Positions 12,842 to 25,000 of a stretch of DNA of 64,000 nt are shown piece after piece. The notes below the pieces were generated by a model. It was not told the origin of the DNA and ran no database searches. It was given only the letters and a program-made list of their open reading frames with translations. The DNA is from Trichobilharzia regenti. Lineage: Eukaryota > Platyhelminthes > Trematoda > Strigeidida > Schistosomatidae. The stretch's first letter is position 1. Each line of letters begins with the position of its first letter. The DNA lies in NCBI GenBank assembly GCA_944472135.2, contig OX235270.1:46314352-46378351 (forward strand), in the 5' to 3' direction. Position numbers and translations under genes: made by a program.

Positions 12842-13567
12842 GTAACAGTATTAACACACCTCATACTACAAACCACATATAATTAATCCCAGCACTACCC
12901 ATTTTGGAGTCAACCAAAGCTACGACAGTCGAGTGGTGGGACGAGCTACGCAGAAGTTCACCGAAGATCAGGAACCTATACCTTACAATCAAGAAGCGAG
13001 CACAAAGAAATCAAATTGGTTTATACTAGTTCGTAAAAACGATATTGGATATTGGATTAGATGAAAGTTAGAATGCATTTACCAATCTAATGAGATTTTT
13101 TGGGGTATTTTCATGCAACTTCCCACTGCCAGTACGGTAATCCGCTCTAAATCTACCCTTAATTATTTTGTTGAATTCTTTCGCTGGAAATCTACCCACC
13201 TATCGCGTCAAGTCCGTAATGCGGGACGAGCTACGCAAAATTTCACCGAAGACCAGAAAGTGAACACAAAGAAATCAAATTGGTGTACACTAGTTCATAA
13301 CGACGATATAGGATTTGACACCTTTCTACAGTAATGAACGTCATAACGTACTCTATGTGATATTGGTGTGTTTCCGTGGTGATTTACGACTAGAACTTCC
13401 AGTAAAATCGTGCAATTTAACTTTCAAAAGGTTTGAAAGAGCCGCAGATTCTCACATTTACAGCATGTTACTATACTGACTCAATGGTAGATCCTTATGA
13501 AATGGATAATATAAACAGTTTAGGCAAGCGTATTTTAATTTTAATGAGTCCACCACTTGAAATAATT
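12842..13567 (+). repeat. CR1-like LINE 3' UTR (remainder) and flank, copy A
   Basis: Continues the LINE 3' UTR after the Gypsy insertion and matches 19855-20580 closely. The part at 12842-13070 is also shared with the 3' UTR at 15490-15717. A diverged internal echo exists (GGGACGAGCTACGCA at about 12940 and 13222). No gene is seen. Confidence 0.7.
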
Positions 13568-15717
13568 ATTTGTGAGAGAGAGTAGTAAAGGAGATCATTC
13601 ACCAGGCGGTCTCAGACACTGTTCCTTTAGTCACACCAAAAGCTAGGAAGCAACGATCATGGCTTACAAGGGGGACACAACGCCTTCTGCAAGCGAAGCG
13701 AAAAGCCTGGTTTGCGTGGCGACGATCGAAGAGTCAACACGAACATGAAGTGTACCTTGAACTCAGGAATCGATGTAACATACGAGTCCGGAGCGATAGA
13801 AGGACATTTCAGGGAGACCTCGCCAATAAGCTTCTCGTGAACCCCAAAAGCCTATACAGGTTTATGTCCGAAAGAAAACCGACCAACCAGGGAGCATGCA
13901 ATCTAGTGGGTTCTGATGGGAAATCTCTTACTAGTCTTGAAATGGCAGAGACATTCAGCCTAGCCTTTCACAGGCAACTAAACAGTAACGAGGATATTAC
14001 CCCCACAGAACATCCAGATTACATCGCAAAACCAACACGCGAAAACCTCCTTGGCACATTTCAAATTACCCCGGCTATGGTACTTGCAAAATTGGGAAGG
14101 TTAGCTTCGGGAAAGTCTTCAGGTTGTGATGACATCAGACCATCTGTGCTGAAGCAGTGTTCAGAAAGTCTCTGCCAACCCCTAAGTGATCTGTTCCAAC
14201 ACTCCCGTGATGTAGGGAAACTTCCATGTGAATGGAAACGAGCAATCCTATTCCCTATCTTCAAGGGTGGTAACCGGCAGAATGCGACCAGTTACAGACC
14301 AGTTGCTCTACTTCCAGTGATATCGAAGATATTGGAAAGTATCATTGACGACATCGGCATCAGGGGTTCCTCAGGGTTCTATCCTAGGGCCGTTGATGTT
14401 TGTGATTTTTATCAACGACCTGCCCTCCCAACTAAACTGCTCTGCGCTTCTTCACGCTGGTGACGTAAAGATTTGGAGAGCAATAAACTCATCGGAAGAC
14501 TCAGACAGATTGCAGGCTGACCTGGAAACTCTGGGAAACTGGGCTCTGGCTAACGGAATGCCTTTCAACCTGAAGAAGTGCAAAGTAGTGCAGCTTCATT
14601 CGGGCAGGTCACAGAGTGTAAATTACACCCTTGGTGGCCAGAACTTGAGTTGTGTTCCATCAGAGCGAGACCTAGGTCTTATTCTAACAGAAAAGCTAGA
14701 CACCAGTGGAAATTACTCGAGGGACGTCGCCAAAGCCTACGCAACTTCACACTTTATGCATAGGCAGCTGGGAGCTCTCACTCCCGAACTGTTCTTAAGG
14801 TTATATAAGGCATATGTGAGGCCACACCTTGAGGTGCATAATATCATTGCACCTCCGCCACTCAAAAGGGATGCTAACATTCTAGAAAGTGTCCAGAGAC
14901 GAGCGACAAAATGGGTGATCGGCCTCCGCAACAAATCATATGAGGAACGACTAAAGAAATTAGGTCTTTTCACACTTAGTTACCGTAGGCACAGGGGAGA
15001 CCTCATCACCATCTACCAGATCCTAAATGACCAGGCCCACCCAAATAAAAGCATCCTGCCATTAAGTGACTATAGGCTTCCACGAGGTAACCCGCTAAGG
15101 ATAGCACACCAGAGACCAAAGACTCGAGTGCGATCACATTTCTTTTCGCTTCGAGTTTGCCGTCTCTGGAACGCTTTACCGGCGGCCGTGACTACAGCGC
15201 CATCTCTGGAGATTTTTAAGCGGAAGCTAGACAATCATGCAGAAATGCAAGGTTTGTGTCTCAATGGCTTATCCTCATAAAACTTGAAACCACACTGTCA
15301 ATGGATAAGCGTACAAACTAAATCCCCACGACCTATTCTGCCTTCTCTCACTCTATCTTTTCCTTAAGTCACCTTTATTATTCCGCTTATCTCAACCTAT
15401 ATTATCTACACTACAACCCATTATTTTTATTATTATTATTACTACTATTCTGCTTTTATGACTACACCGAATGACCAAGGGGAATTAGGTCAAACTCCAT
15501 TCACGGCAGCAATACAGTCCTAACATACTGCATACTACAAACCACATCTCGACCAATCCCCGCACCACTCCTCCTGGAGTCTACCAGAGCTAGAGCAGTC
15601 GAGTGGCGGAACTTACTACGCAGAAGCTCACCGAAGATCTGGAACCTCTACGTCACAATCAAGAAGCGAGCTCAAAGAAATCACTGGTTTATACTAGCTC
15701 GTAATCAGGATATTGGA
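13568..15717 (+). pseudogene. CR1-like LINE, 5'-truncated, internally deleted RT
   Basis: Coding similarity starts after the stop at 13573-13575 (RVVKEIIHQAVSD). It includes pre-RT and finger regions (KPTNQGACNLV, LGRLASGKSSGCDDIRPS, WKRAILFPIFKGG, YRPVALLPVISKILES). At about 14350 the frame shifts and RT block A is missing, with the sequence jumping from ILES to ASGVPQGSILGPL. The catalytic box reads HAGD where this family has FADD. The C-terminal region (RVRSHFFSLRVCRLWNALP) ends at 15278-15280. A 3' UTR with ATT repeats follows. Motif A is deleted and the box is mutated, so it is inactive. Confidence 0.85.
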
Positions 15718-15984
15718 TTGGATGTGGCGGATTCCATTAAAGAGTTGCGTTACATCTTTTTCTGTGAGTCTGTTACATCACATTGTAGAAGCCCTGTAAA
15801 TGACGATTCGGAATATCTAGAAAGTGAGTTGGAAATTGTAGTGTGCACAAATACATTTTCAGTGTACGATTTCTACTATGTGAAGTTTCACCGTCAGTGC
15901 TATCATATATTACATGGCACTGCCAGTCACCAGTGGACTTTGAAGTCATCTTTAAGCATGCATGACGTATTAAGTGTTCATTAT
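15718..15984. other. Short unassigned sequence before the PLE
   Basis: Sequence between the LINE 3' UTR and the PLE target duplication. A 93-codon frame exists but ends at the PLE edge and matches no family that I recognise. Confidence 0.35.
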
Positions 15985-15995
15985 AAATATCTTTG
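15985..15995. repeat. PLE target-site duplication, left
   Basis: AAATATCTTTG here and at 18969-18979 (11 bases, exact) flank the PLE. Confidence 0.85.
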
Positions 15996-16674
15996 TTGAA
16001 AATAAGTAAGTTAATCGAGTGACGTAACATAGTTGACTAGAAATTGGACGTGGGTCAAGTAAGCAACATTGTTAATGAGGGTAGAAATTACAAAAGGGTG
16101 GGGTAGAGAATAATATAAATGAAGATGTGAAATAATAAAATGATAATATAAAATGAAAAAGACAAAATAATACAATTAGTAAGACTGAAATTAAGAAAGA
16201 TTACGTCCATTGTAGATTTAATGAATGAACGAATTTCTTTTGTATGCAGAGTTCAGGATTTAGCAGATGAATTGCCATTGCTTCTGCGATGTGGAGAAGT
16301 TTGATCCGTACACTTTTAGCAAGATTGCCTTGTATTCTGTAGATAACTTTGAAGTTTGTCTCTGGTTTGACTTGGTGTCCAGAGTCGATCAAATGTTCAA
16401 GGATCGAGCTGCGAGGGCATCGGTTTTCTCCTTTATAAAACCATGAAGGTAAATGTTCGTTGACGCGTTTGGATAGCGAACGCTGAGTACGGCCGATATA
16501 CCTGGCTCCACAAGAGCAGGTGAATTGGTAGATGCACATAGATGAGGCCAACAGCGGTAGCTTATCCTTCACGTTTATACGAATCATTGGTCTCGTGGAG
16601 AACGTCAGTCGTAACTCAGCTGCAGGGAAGGTTTTCTTCAATGAGCGGGAGAGCCGATTTCTCAGTATTTCTGT
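15996..16674 (-). repeat. Inverted arm of PLE copy B
   Basis: About 679 bp pairing with 18212-18891. In minus sense it still encodes the GIY-YIG domain. It stops 77 bp short of the outer 3' end of the element. Confidence 0.88.
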
Positions 16675-18685
16675 TCCGTTCCCAAACATTCCAGAAAAGT
16701 ATGTATTCAACCTCTCAAACATCACACTATCCACAACTCAACTAGAGGTGTTATCTCTTGGTCCGAAATTCTGCAAAAAACCACGAAGTGTTCACAAGCT
16801 TCAATGCCTGGTTCAATTTGAAAACCTGATTAATCAAACCTATGACTTGATACCAACGTCCGATGAGAACCTACAACAATTCAAATCAACTGTCCTCGAC
16901 TGTTGCCACAAATTTATAAGTGGCAATCCAAACGGAAGATCCGTACTAACGAAGAAACACTACAAAGAGCTGAAAGAATTGATGAACAATGAAGAGATTA
17001 TGCTGATACATCCTGATAAAAGTGGAGGAATCGTAATCATGAACCGTAAGGATTATATCAGTAAAATGTTGACCATTCTATCTGATGAATCTAAATTCAC
17101 CAAACCGGCCAACGAGAAAAACTTGACGGAGCAGATTGAACAAAAACTAACAGACATCCTCCGTAAACTAAAGAACGAATCATTCATTACCAACGAAACG
17201 TTTGAATCCCTGAGACCATCTGGTTCAAATATACCAAGACTCTACGGACTTCCTAAAGTACACAAGATGGGCACTCCACTTCGACCGATCCTCGACATGA
17301 CTAATTCACCTTACCACCGCACTGCCCAATGGCTAGCAGACTTACTTGAACCAATCAGAAAACAAGTCTCCCGTCACTCAGTGCGAGATTCATTTGAATT
17401 CGTCAACTGCGTCGAAAACGTCAATGTTTCTAATCAAACGATGATCTCACTAGATGTTGTCTCATTGTTTACAAATGTTCCACTAACTGAAACAATTTGT
17501 CACATATGCGAGCTCATCCACTCAGAAGGAGTAAACATCGGCATACCCACCGACTACCTAAAAGAACTTCTGCTGAGATGCACCCTAAACGTCCAGTTCT
17601 CCTTTAACAATGAAATATATCGTCAAAAGGACGGCATAGCTATGGGCTCACCACTAGGCCCTCTGCTTGCGGATTTCTTCATGTCGAAACTCGAAAACAC
17701 TTGCCTAAAGAATATGATTGACAACATTGAACTCTACAAGAGATACGTCGACGACACCTTCATCATCTGCAACAACGAAGATAATTTAGAAGATATCCTG
17801 AAGTTCTTCAACAACTGCCACCCTGCGATTCAGTTCACACTATAGAAAGAGTCTAACTCAAAGATATCTTTTCTTGACGTTCAACTAACGAGACGCCAAC
17901 AAGACGGTACATTAAAAAGATCCATCTACAGAAAGCCAACGTGGAACGGACAGCTCACTAAGTTCCACAGTTGGGTACCTCTATATACTAAACGAAACTT
18001 AATCCGTTCACTAAGCCACAGAATACGTAGAATTTGCAGCCTGGATGCCATAGAAGACGAAATGAACACTCTTAAGAAAATCCTCCTTGAAAATGGCTAT
18101 CCAGAAAGATTTATCACAAAATCAATGAAACCCAGACCAGAGAAGCCGCCAACACCCAGTGCTCCAAAAAGACTCCTCTACATGAACCTACAGTTCAATG
18201 GAGACCAATCTACAGAAATACTGAGAAATCGGCTCTCCCGCTCATTGAAGAAAACCTTCCCTGCAGCTGAGTTACGACTGACGTTCTCCACGAGATCAAT
18301 GATTCGTATAAACGTGAAGGATAAGCTACCGCTGTTGGCCTCATCTATGTGCATCTACCAATTCACCTGCTCTTGTGGAGCCAGGTATATCGGCCGTACT
18401 CAGCGTTCGCTATCCAAACGCGTCAACGAACATTTACCTTCATGGTTTTATAAAGGAGAAAACCGATGCCCTCGCAGCTCGATCCTTGAACATTTGATCG
18501 ACTCTGGACACCAAGTCAAACCAGAGACAAACTTCAAAGTTATCTACAGAATACAAGGCAATCTTGCTAAAAGTGTACGGATCAAACTTCTCCACATCGC
18601 AGAAGCAATGGCAATTCATCTGCTAAATCCTGAACTCTGCATACAAAAGAAATTCGTTCATTCATTAAATCTACAATGGACGTAA
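16675..18685 (+). pseudogene. PLE reverse transcriptase / GIY-YIG endonuclease, one in-frame stop
   Basis: The PLE-specific part begins near FPNIPEKYVFNL (about 16680). Upstream codons of the open frame come from the inverted arm. RT motifs: IPRLYGLPKVHK, TPLRPIL, SLDVVSLFTNVPL (block A Asp), GIAMGSPLGPLLADFF (block B), YKRYVDDTFII (catalytic YVDD). A TAG stop at 17843-17845 follows FTL, and the same frame then continues as FLDVQLTR to the endonuclease. The GIY-YIG-type core is CIYQFTCSCG / ARYIGRTQRSL with NEH. The frame ends at 18685. The catalytic residues are intact, so the single stop is the only obvious lesion in this copy. Confidence 0.88.
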
Positions 18686-18968
18686 TCTTTCTTAATTTCA
18701 GTCTTACTAATTGTATTATTTTGTCTTTTTCATTTTATATTATCATTTTATTATTTCACATCTTCATTTATATTATTCTCTACCCCACCCTTTTGTAATT
18801 TCTACCCTCATTAACAATGTTGCTTACTTGACCCACGTCCAATTTCTAGTCAACTATGTTACGTCACTCGATTAACTTACTTATTTTCAACTGTATTATT
18901 CTCTAACCCCACCCTTATTTAATTTTAACCACCACTCATTAACACTGTTGCCAACCTGACCTACTCTG

Positions 18969-18979
18969 AAATATCTTTG
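18969..18979. repeat. PLE target-site duplication, right
   Basis: Second copy of AAATATCTTTG. Confidence 0.85.
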
Positions 18980-20070
18980 TGGCAACTTTTAGCTTCAGTT
19001 AGAGCACGTAAAGTTAGGAATCAGGAACCTGAGTTTCCGATCATTGATTCAAAGGATTGCAACAAAACATACGTCAGGCCACACCTTGAGTTGCATAATA
19101 TTATTGCACCCCCAATGCTTAGAAGAGACGCCAACCTATTGGAAAGAGTCCAACGACGGGCAACAAAAGGAGTGGTTGGTCTCCGAAATAAACCATATGA
19201 TGAAAGGCTGAAGAAATTAGGCCTCTTCACACTTAGCTACCATCGGCTTAGGGGTGATTTGATTACTGCCTACAAAATAACAAATGACCAGAATCACCCA
19301 AACAAAGGTGTTCTGCCATTGAGTAGGTATAGGCTCCCTCGTGGTAATCCCAGGAGGATAGCTCACCAGAGGGCAAGGACCCGGGTGCGCTCCCACTTCT
19401 TTTCACTGCGGGTTTGCCGTCCCTGGAATTCCTTACCGGCAGATGTAGCCATGGCACCGTCTTTGAACGCCTTTAAGCGAAGGCTGGATAACCATGCAGC
19501 GACACAAGGACTGCATCCAAATGGCCTATCCCCTTAAAATCGCATACACCAGTCAGGGGTAGACAGTTAAACTTGTCGTGTTACTTCTTTACATTCTCTC
19601 CCGTCTTACTCTCCTGACAACTTTAACTGCATTTATTATTATTATTATTGCCGATTTATATATATATATATATATTATTCTGCAAATTCAATCAGCTGAC
19701 TGTTGTTACGCGTTTCTGTTTCCTTTTCTGTCTGTTAGTCTGAATAACTTCAGTAATTATATCTATTATTAGCATTATTATTATTACTATCGTTTTTCTC
19801 TTGTCGACGATACCGGAGGACTAACAGGCGAAAGGATTAATTCCATTCATAGTAGTAACAGTATTAACACACCTCATACTACAAACCACATATAATTAAT
19901 CCCACCACTACCCCCTTTGGAGTCAACCAAAGCTACGACAGTCGAGTGGTGGGACGAGCTACGCAGAAGTTCACCGAAGATCAGGAACCTATACCTTACA
20001 ATCAAGAAGCGAGCACAAAGAAATCAAATTGGTTTATACTAGTTCGTAAAAACGATATTGGATATTGGAT
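18980..20070 (+). pseudogene. CR1-like LINE 3' fragment, copy B
   Basis: Matches copy A: LINE C-terminal coding from about 19066 to the stop at 19535-19537, then the 3' UTR with ATT and TA repeats. It is uninterrupted at 19855-19858 (AGTAGTAACAG), the paralogous empty site of the Gypsy 1 insertion. Confidence 0.8.
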
Positions 20071-20580
20071 TAGATGAAAGTTAGAATGCATTTACCAATC
20101 TAATGAGATTTTTTGGGGTATTTTCATGCAACTTCCCACTGCCAGTACGGTAATCCGCTCTAAATCTACCCTTAATTATTTTGTTGAATTCTTTCGCTGG
20201 AAATCTACCCACCTATCGCGTCAAGTCCGTAATGCGGGACGAGCTACGCAAAATTTCACCGAAGACCAGAAAGCGAACACAAAGAAATCAAATTGGTGTA
20301 CACTAGTTCATAACAACGATATAGGATTTGACACCTTTCTACAGTAATGAACGTCATAACGTACTCTATGTGATATTGGTGTGTTTCCGTGGTGATTTAC
20401 GACTAGAACTTCCAGTAAAATCGTGCAATTTAACTTTCAAAAGGTTTGAAAGAGCCGCAGATTCTCACATTTACAGCATGTTACTATACTGACTCAATGG
20501 TAGATCCTTATGAAATGGGTAATATAAATAGTTTAGGCAAGCGTATTTTAATTTTAATGAGTCCACCACTTGAAATAATT
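20071..20580 (+). repeat. Duplicated flank, copy B
   Basis: Non-coding sequence shared with 13071-13567. Nothing else was recognised. Confidence 0.6.
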
Positions 20581-21725
20581 TTTTTGTTTTTTTTCTAAAC
20601 AAATTAGTTAGAAAAATTAAGAATCAGAAACCATGTGAGAACATTCTCGAATCACTCTAGTCATTGATATTTATGCTTGTCCGTGTAAAGTTTTTGAGCA
20701 GGGTCTAACCCAGATAGCATAAAGCTGGTGTGGTAATGTAACACTTGTACCTTTTATGGTTTGAATAATCTGATTCGTCAGTACACAAGGTTGTGTAGAG
20801 ATTATATTGCGTAGTAATTTTGTTACATTTGAGTAGCTTACGTGAACCATTCTTATTAGTTGGTGGTAATTGGCGTTTGACATGTACCAAACTCCTTTCA
20901 CACATTCTGTTCGTGTGTGCCCATCTTTTTGGGATATCATCCTAATCTTCTTTTGTATCATAATAATAGTCAGGGACACGCCGTTTTGGAGTCATTTTCC
21001 TCAAGCTTACATAAAAGTCTATTGAGTAACTCACCGTAGGTCACTATAAAGGTTTGTTGGAGGGTGATCTGTAGTGTGCATAAATAATTCGACCTTTAAA
21101 CTGGTGTACACAAATTTGATAAATACCCGACTGTGACTTATGCGCATGGTAAGTGTATTGTAATACATGGTCTGCGTTTGTGTGGTAGTTACGTATACAT
21201 TTGCTGGCCAGTGGTGGAATTGATTACGATTATTCCTGAATAGCTTCGGTGTTTTATACTAATATTTCTATCCTTAGGAATGGTATCAACACTTCAGCAG
21301 ATATTTCATAGCTTTTTCAATTCTGTTAGGTTATTCCAAGTTTGATGTGCATTTCAGCTAACATATAAAGATATCTGCGTATGATTCCTCAAGAAAATCA
21401 GGTTCATGGTGTGCATCGCCTAAATTGTTAACGCTATTTTGTGTAGTGTCTAGTGATTTTCCCGTTATTTAAACTATATTTCTGTGTGATAGTATTAAGA
21501 TTTATCATTCTTCGTGGGGGCGGATTGTATGTGTAGAACTATTTGCATAGGATTTTGTTAGTGTGGTATTGTCTTGATCTTTAATAATTAAAGCGAATAA
21601 GGCAGTTTATTAATTTCAAATTTAGTTTTAATTTCACTTTAGTCTGAATCTTCTTAACCTTTTTATTATTTTACAAAAGATATTCGGATAGAATTTTTTG
21701 ATTATGACTTTTTCTGAATGTTTAG
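20581..21725. other. Upstream region of the biotin-ligase gene
   Basis: AT-rich, no repeat or gene recognised. It should contain the promoter and 5' UTR of the gene at 21726, but no core promoter element can be named with confidence. A TAG directly precedes the start ATG in frame. Confidence 0.4.
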
Positions 21726-22076
21726 ATGACCAGCACTTGGAGTAGTCTATGTCTTCCCCACATTTCGAAGCATTTAAGTGATGCGTTTAGAAAATCAGCT
21801 TCGTTTGTGATTTCCACCTCTGCCAGTTTGATTAATATTTACTACGTCTTATCTCCTGGAGAAATTCTTTCTACTCCTGTGGCTTCTGTTTATCAGCAAA
21901 TGGTAGAACAAATGCAGGATGTAATCACACCGAACACGGCTTTATTGTATCCTCTTCCAAGAAAGCAGTTTTTGGCTGAGTCATGGGTTACATCTGGAAA
22001 GTTGTTGGTGATACTTGAATCTTCAATCCTTGGTGAGGGTATACTAAAATTAGATTTTCAGAAAGACTTCGAAATA
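21726..22076 (+). CDS. HLCS: HLCS exon 1
   Basis: 117 codons, phase 0, donor GTAAGT. Encodes the start of the BPL N-terminal domain, ending LGEGILKLDFQKDFEI. Confidence 0.88.
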
Positions 22077-25000
22077 GTAAGTGCGTTATATGGTTGTCAG
22101 CGATATTATTGTGTATATGCATGTGTATGTATATGTGTACTTCTCAGTATCCATGTTTGACTGAAATGTTAGGGCACAACTTTTCACAACGGTATATCGT
22201 TTGGAGTTGGTATGTTTTAGAGACATGTATAAAAGTAGTGGATTGAAATGCTAGTAAAAAACAACAGTTAAATTTAGGATAAGGAGGACTTCCAAAATCT
22301 GGAAGATAAAAAGGGAATGCATCTGCGCTAGTAGGAACGGCTTTGATCTATATTACCAACGTCTGATTCTTAACATCCCTAGGACCCCACTCAGATCGTC
22401 TAAATCCCTTTATTTAGCTTTAAACAAGTCAATAACTTAATGGGTTTGTACAAGTATTTTTATTTTCCCATCCTGAACCTGTTTCCAGCCTTATCCGATT
22501 TCAAACAAGCAACAATTGTGAGAGGATTATTTAACAAACCCGTGAATTTCGGTGGGATTCATCAAACGAATAATTTTGGAAGCATGATTATTTCTAATAG
22601 TCCATTTGTTTAGCGTATATAATAGCAACAATTTAGCAATTTAGTATCAGGCTCGACAGATTAATGATCGATAAAAAGGCAAGTGATGATTTGATGTAAT
22701 TAAAGAGTGAGTAATATGCTTTAAAGTACGAAGTGGAGTTACCGTAGTAGGAACGATACAAATTCTGAACAATTAAACTTGAAAACACTGGAAAATTTGT
22801 AATAAACTTAACATGTGTAAACCATATGGGACTAAATAACTATCTTTTGATGTGTTTGAGCTAACTTCCAGCAATAGTTTGAACGCTGCTCACCAAGATA
22901 AATACTCATGATTTTCGATTAAAAAAGAATTGGACAGTTTTGCAGATAGTAATAATCACAATAGAATAAGTAACCAATGTGAAGAAAAGAAGGGAGGAAA
23001 ATTATAAAGGTGATAAATGCCACCAAGGCAAATTTAGACTGACTAATGTCTCCCTTTGTACACAATAGTCTGACTTTTCCACCCTGATGGTACAAGCTCC
23101 AGGGAACCCAGGTGTTATATTATTGCCTAGCTTATTAGTGATTGTTAAGCTTTCTTCACCACAATAATATGGTCACAGTTCAACAAATGACCTGATTGAG
23201 CTCGTTGGGATGCCATCGTGAGCCATTTGGCGCGGTGTTCTTTAAAACATTTCCAGAGTTCTCAGATGAGTTCTACCGAAATTTACTAATTCATTAAATA
23301 CTGCTTTTTCAGAATTACTTCCTGTCTTAAATTTACTTCGAGGAAGAAGTTCTATTTTACACTGCTTGTTGGGGAAGGCGGCAGTTTGGCTTGCATAACA
23401 CATATCAATCGATAAAGCTGCACAACCTCCTTACTTAACACTGTTTGTGACCTAAATTGTAAGTGGTCATATTGCACCGCGTAACACAAAACTCTTAACG
23501 GAGGTATATGCGGTCAAAATCTCTTAATATGTTTATATCTCTTATCTCTAGAGGCCTTGTTTCATAACCACAAGGTAGGACGGAGCAAACTGCTGCACAG
23601 TATGTTGTGAACTTTTCTTATAATACGTATCTAGTCATATTCATATCTCTACCGCTATTAACACTCTTTTTTTCCTTTATATGTTTAAGCCATTCCGGCT
23701 TCATTGTAAAATGAATAAAGCCTAAATTCTTGGTTCATTCGTCTTTTCAAGATTCAAGCATCACTCATCGTTCTAAGACTCAATCACCTTCGTAACAATT
23801 TATTCATTTTACAATATTCATGGAACGATTTTTCCGACCTGATCGGTTCGACGTAGAACCTAACGCAGTTGGAGCTGCCAAGAAGTGGGATCACTGGTTT
23901 GCGACTTTTTCCTACTTCATTGAATCAATGGGATCCGAAAATCCTTCGAAACTACATATTCTCTTCAATCATATTTCTACTTCTGTATACGAATGCATTT
24001 CTGAATGCAAAACATACGAAGAAGCTATCGACACTCTCAAGAGTCTCTACATGCAGCCTTGCAACGAAGTGTTTGCTCGACACTTGTTAGCAACGTGTAA
24101 ACAAGAATCTGGCGAAAATCTGGATCAGTTTGTTCGTCGACTCAAGTCGCTGACTACAGATTGTTCATTCAGGGCAGTTACAGCCGAAGAACATCGTAAC
24201 GAATCTCTACGTGATTCATTCATCTCAGGTATACAGTCTTCGATGATACGCCAGAGGCTATTAGAACAGCGTACTTTAACTTTTCAAGCGGCATACGATC
24301 AAGCACGAGCTCTAGAGATGGCACATCAACAATCGCAGTCATACAACAATCCTGTTACACCTTGCGCGTCCATTTCTTTACATGATGTACCTCATTCATC
24401 AGATTCCACACCCTCCGTCAATGAAACAACCATTGCTGCCGTTGAATCCAAATGCTTTTTCTGTGGTAATCGTAGACATCCTCGTTCCAAATGCCCCGCC
24501 CGTGATGCAGTTTGCAAAGCTTGTGGCAAGCAAGGACATTTTCAGAAGGTTTGCAGGTCTGCGCCATCTACGAAAAAAGGTCCATCTTCAGTTAACTCTA
24601 TAATTTCATCTCTCGTTGTGGCTTCAGCACCTCAAAGTCTCACTGATGCTGTTACGCAGCTTACTGTCAATGGGAAATCAATGCAAGCTCTAGTGGATAC
24701 CGGAAGCAGTGAGAGCTACATCTCTTCCTCAGTTGTTCGTAAGTATAACTGGAAAGTCCATAAGTCTCGAAACAGAATCACAATGGCGAGTACGAATCTT
24801 ACTAGTCATACTGAAGGACATTGTCTTCTATCCATCTGCTATAAAAACCACACTTATGATCTATTCAAATTTTCCATTCTTCATAATTTATGTGCAGACG
24901 TCCTTCTTGGACATGATTTTTTAAAACTTCACAAACACATTGAGATTCCTTTTGGGGGATCAAAGCCGCCTTTTTCTCTCTGTGGTCTACCTTGTGTTCG

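Larger units (their letters stand above)
15996..18968 (+). mobile_element. Penelope-like element, copy B, complete with inverted 5' arm
   Basis: 2973 bp between exact 11-bp target duplications. The left arm (15996-16674) is the reverse complement of about 18212-18891, that is, the endonuclease 3' half plus part of the 3' tail. The remaining part encodes RT and GIY-YIG endonuclease in plus sense. Inverted or direct terminal repeats of this kind are a hallmark of PLEs, which are known from schistosomes. One in-frame stop (17843-17845) breaks the main frame. Confidence 0.9.
13568..20580 (+). repeat. Second copy of a tandem segmental duplication (about 7 kb unit)
   Basis: The order PLE 3' end, LINE 3' fragment and flank occurs twice: 7075-8296 plus 12842-13567, and 18639-20580. 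Similarity stops together at 13567 and 20580 (after ...CTTGAAATAATT). This implies a unit running from 13568 to 20580, with the first copy extending beyond the left edge. Later insertions (LINE, MULE, Gypsy) hit only the first copy. Confidence 0.7.

Noticed and set aside
15718..15999. 93-codon hypothetical gene
   Set aside because: It ends at the PLE insertion edge and has no recognisable domain; likely chance.
20671..20979. 102-codon minus-strand frame upstream of HLCS
   Set aside because: No similarity or start context; probably non-coding.
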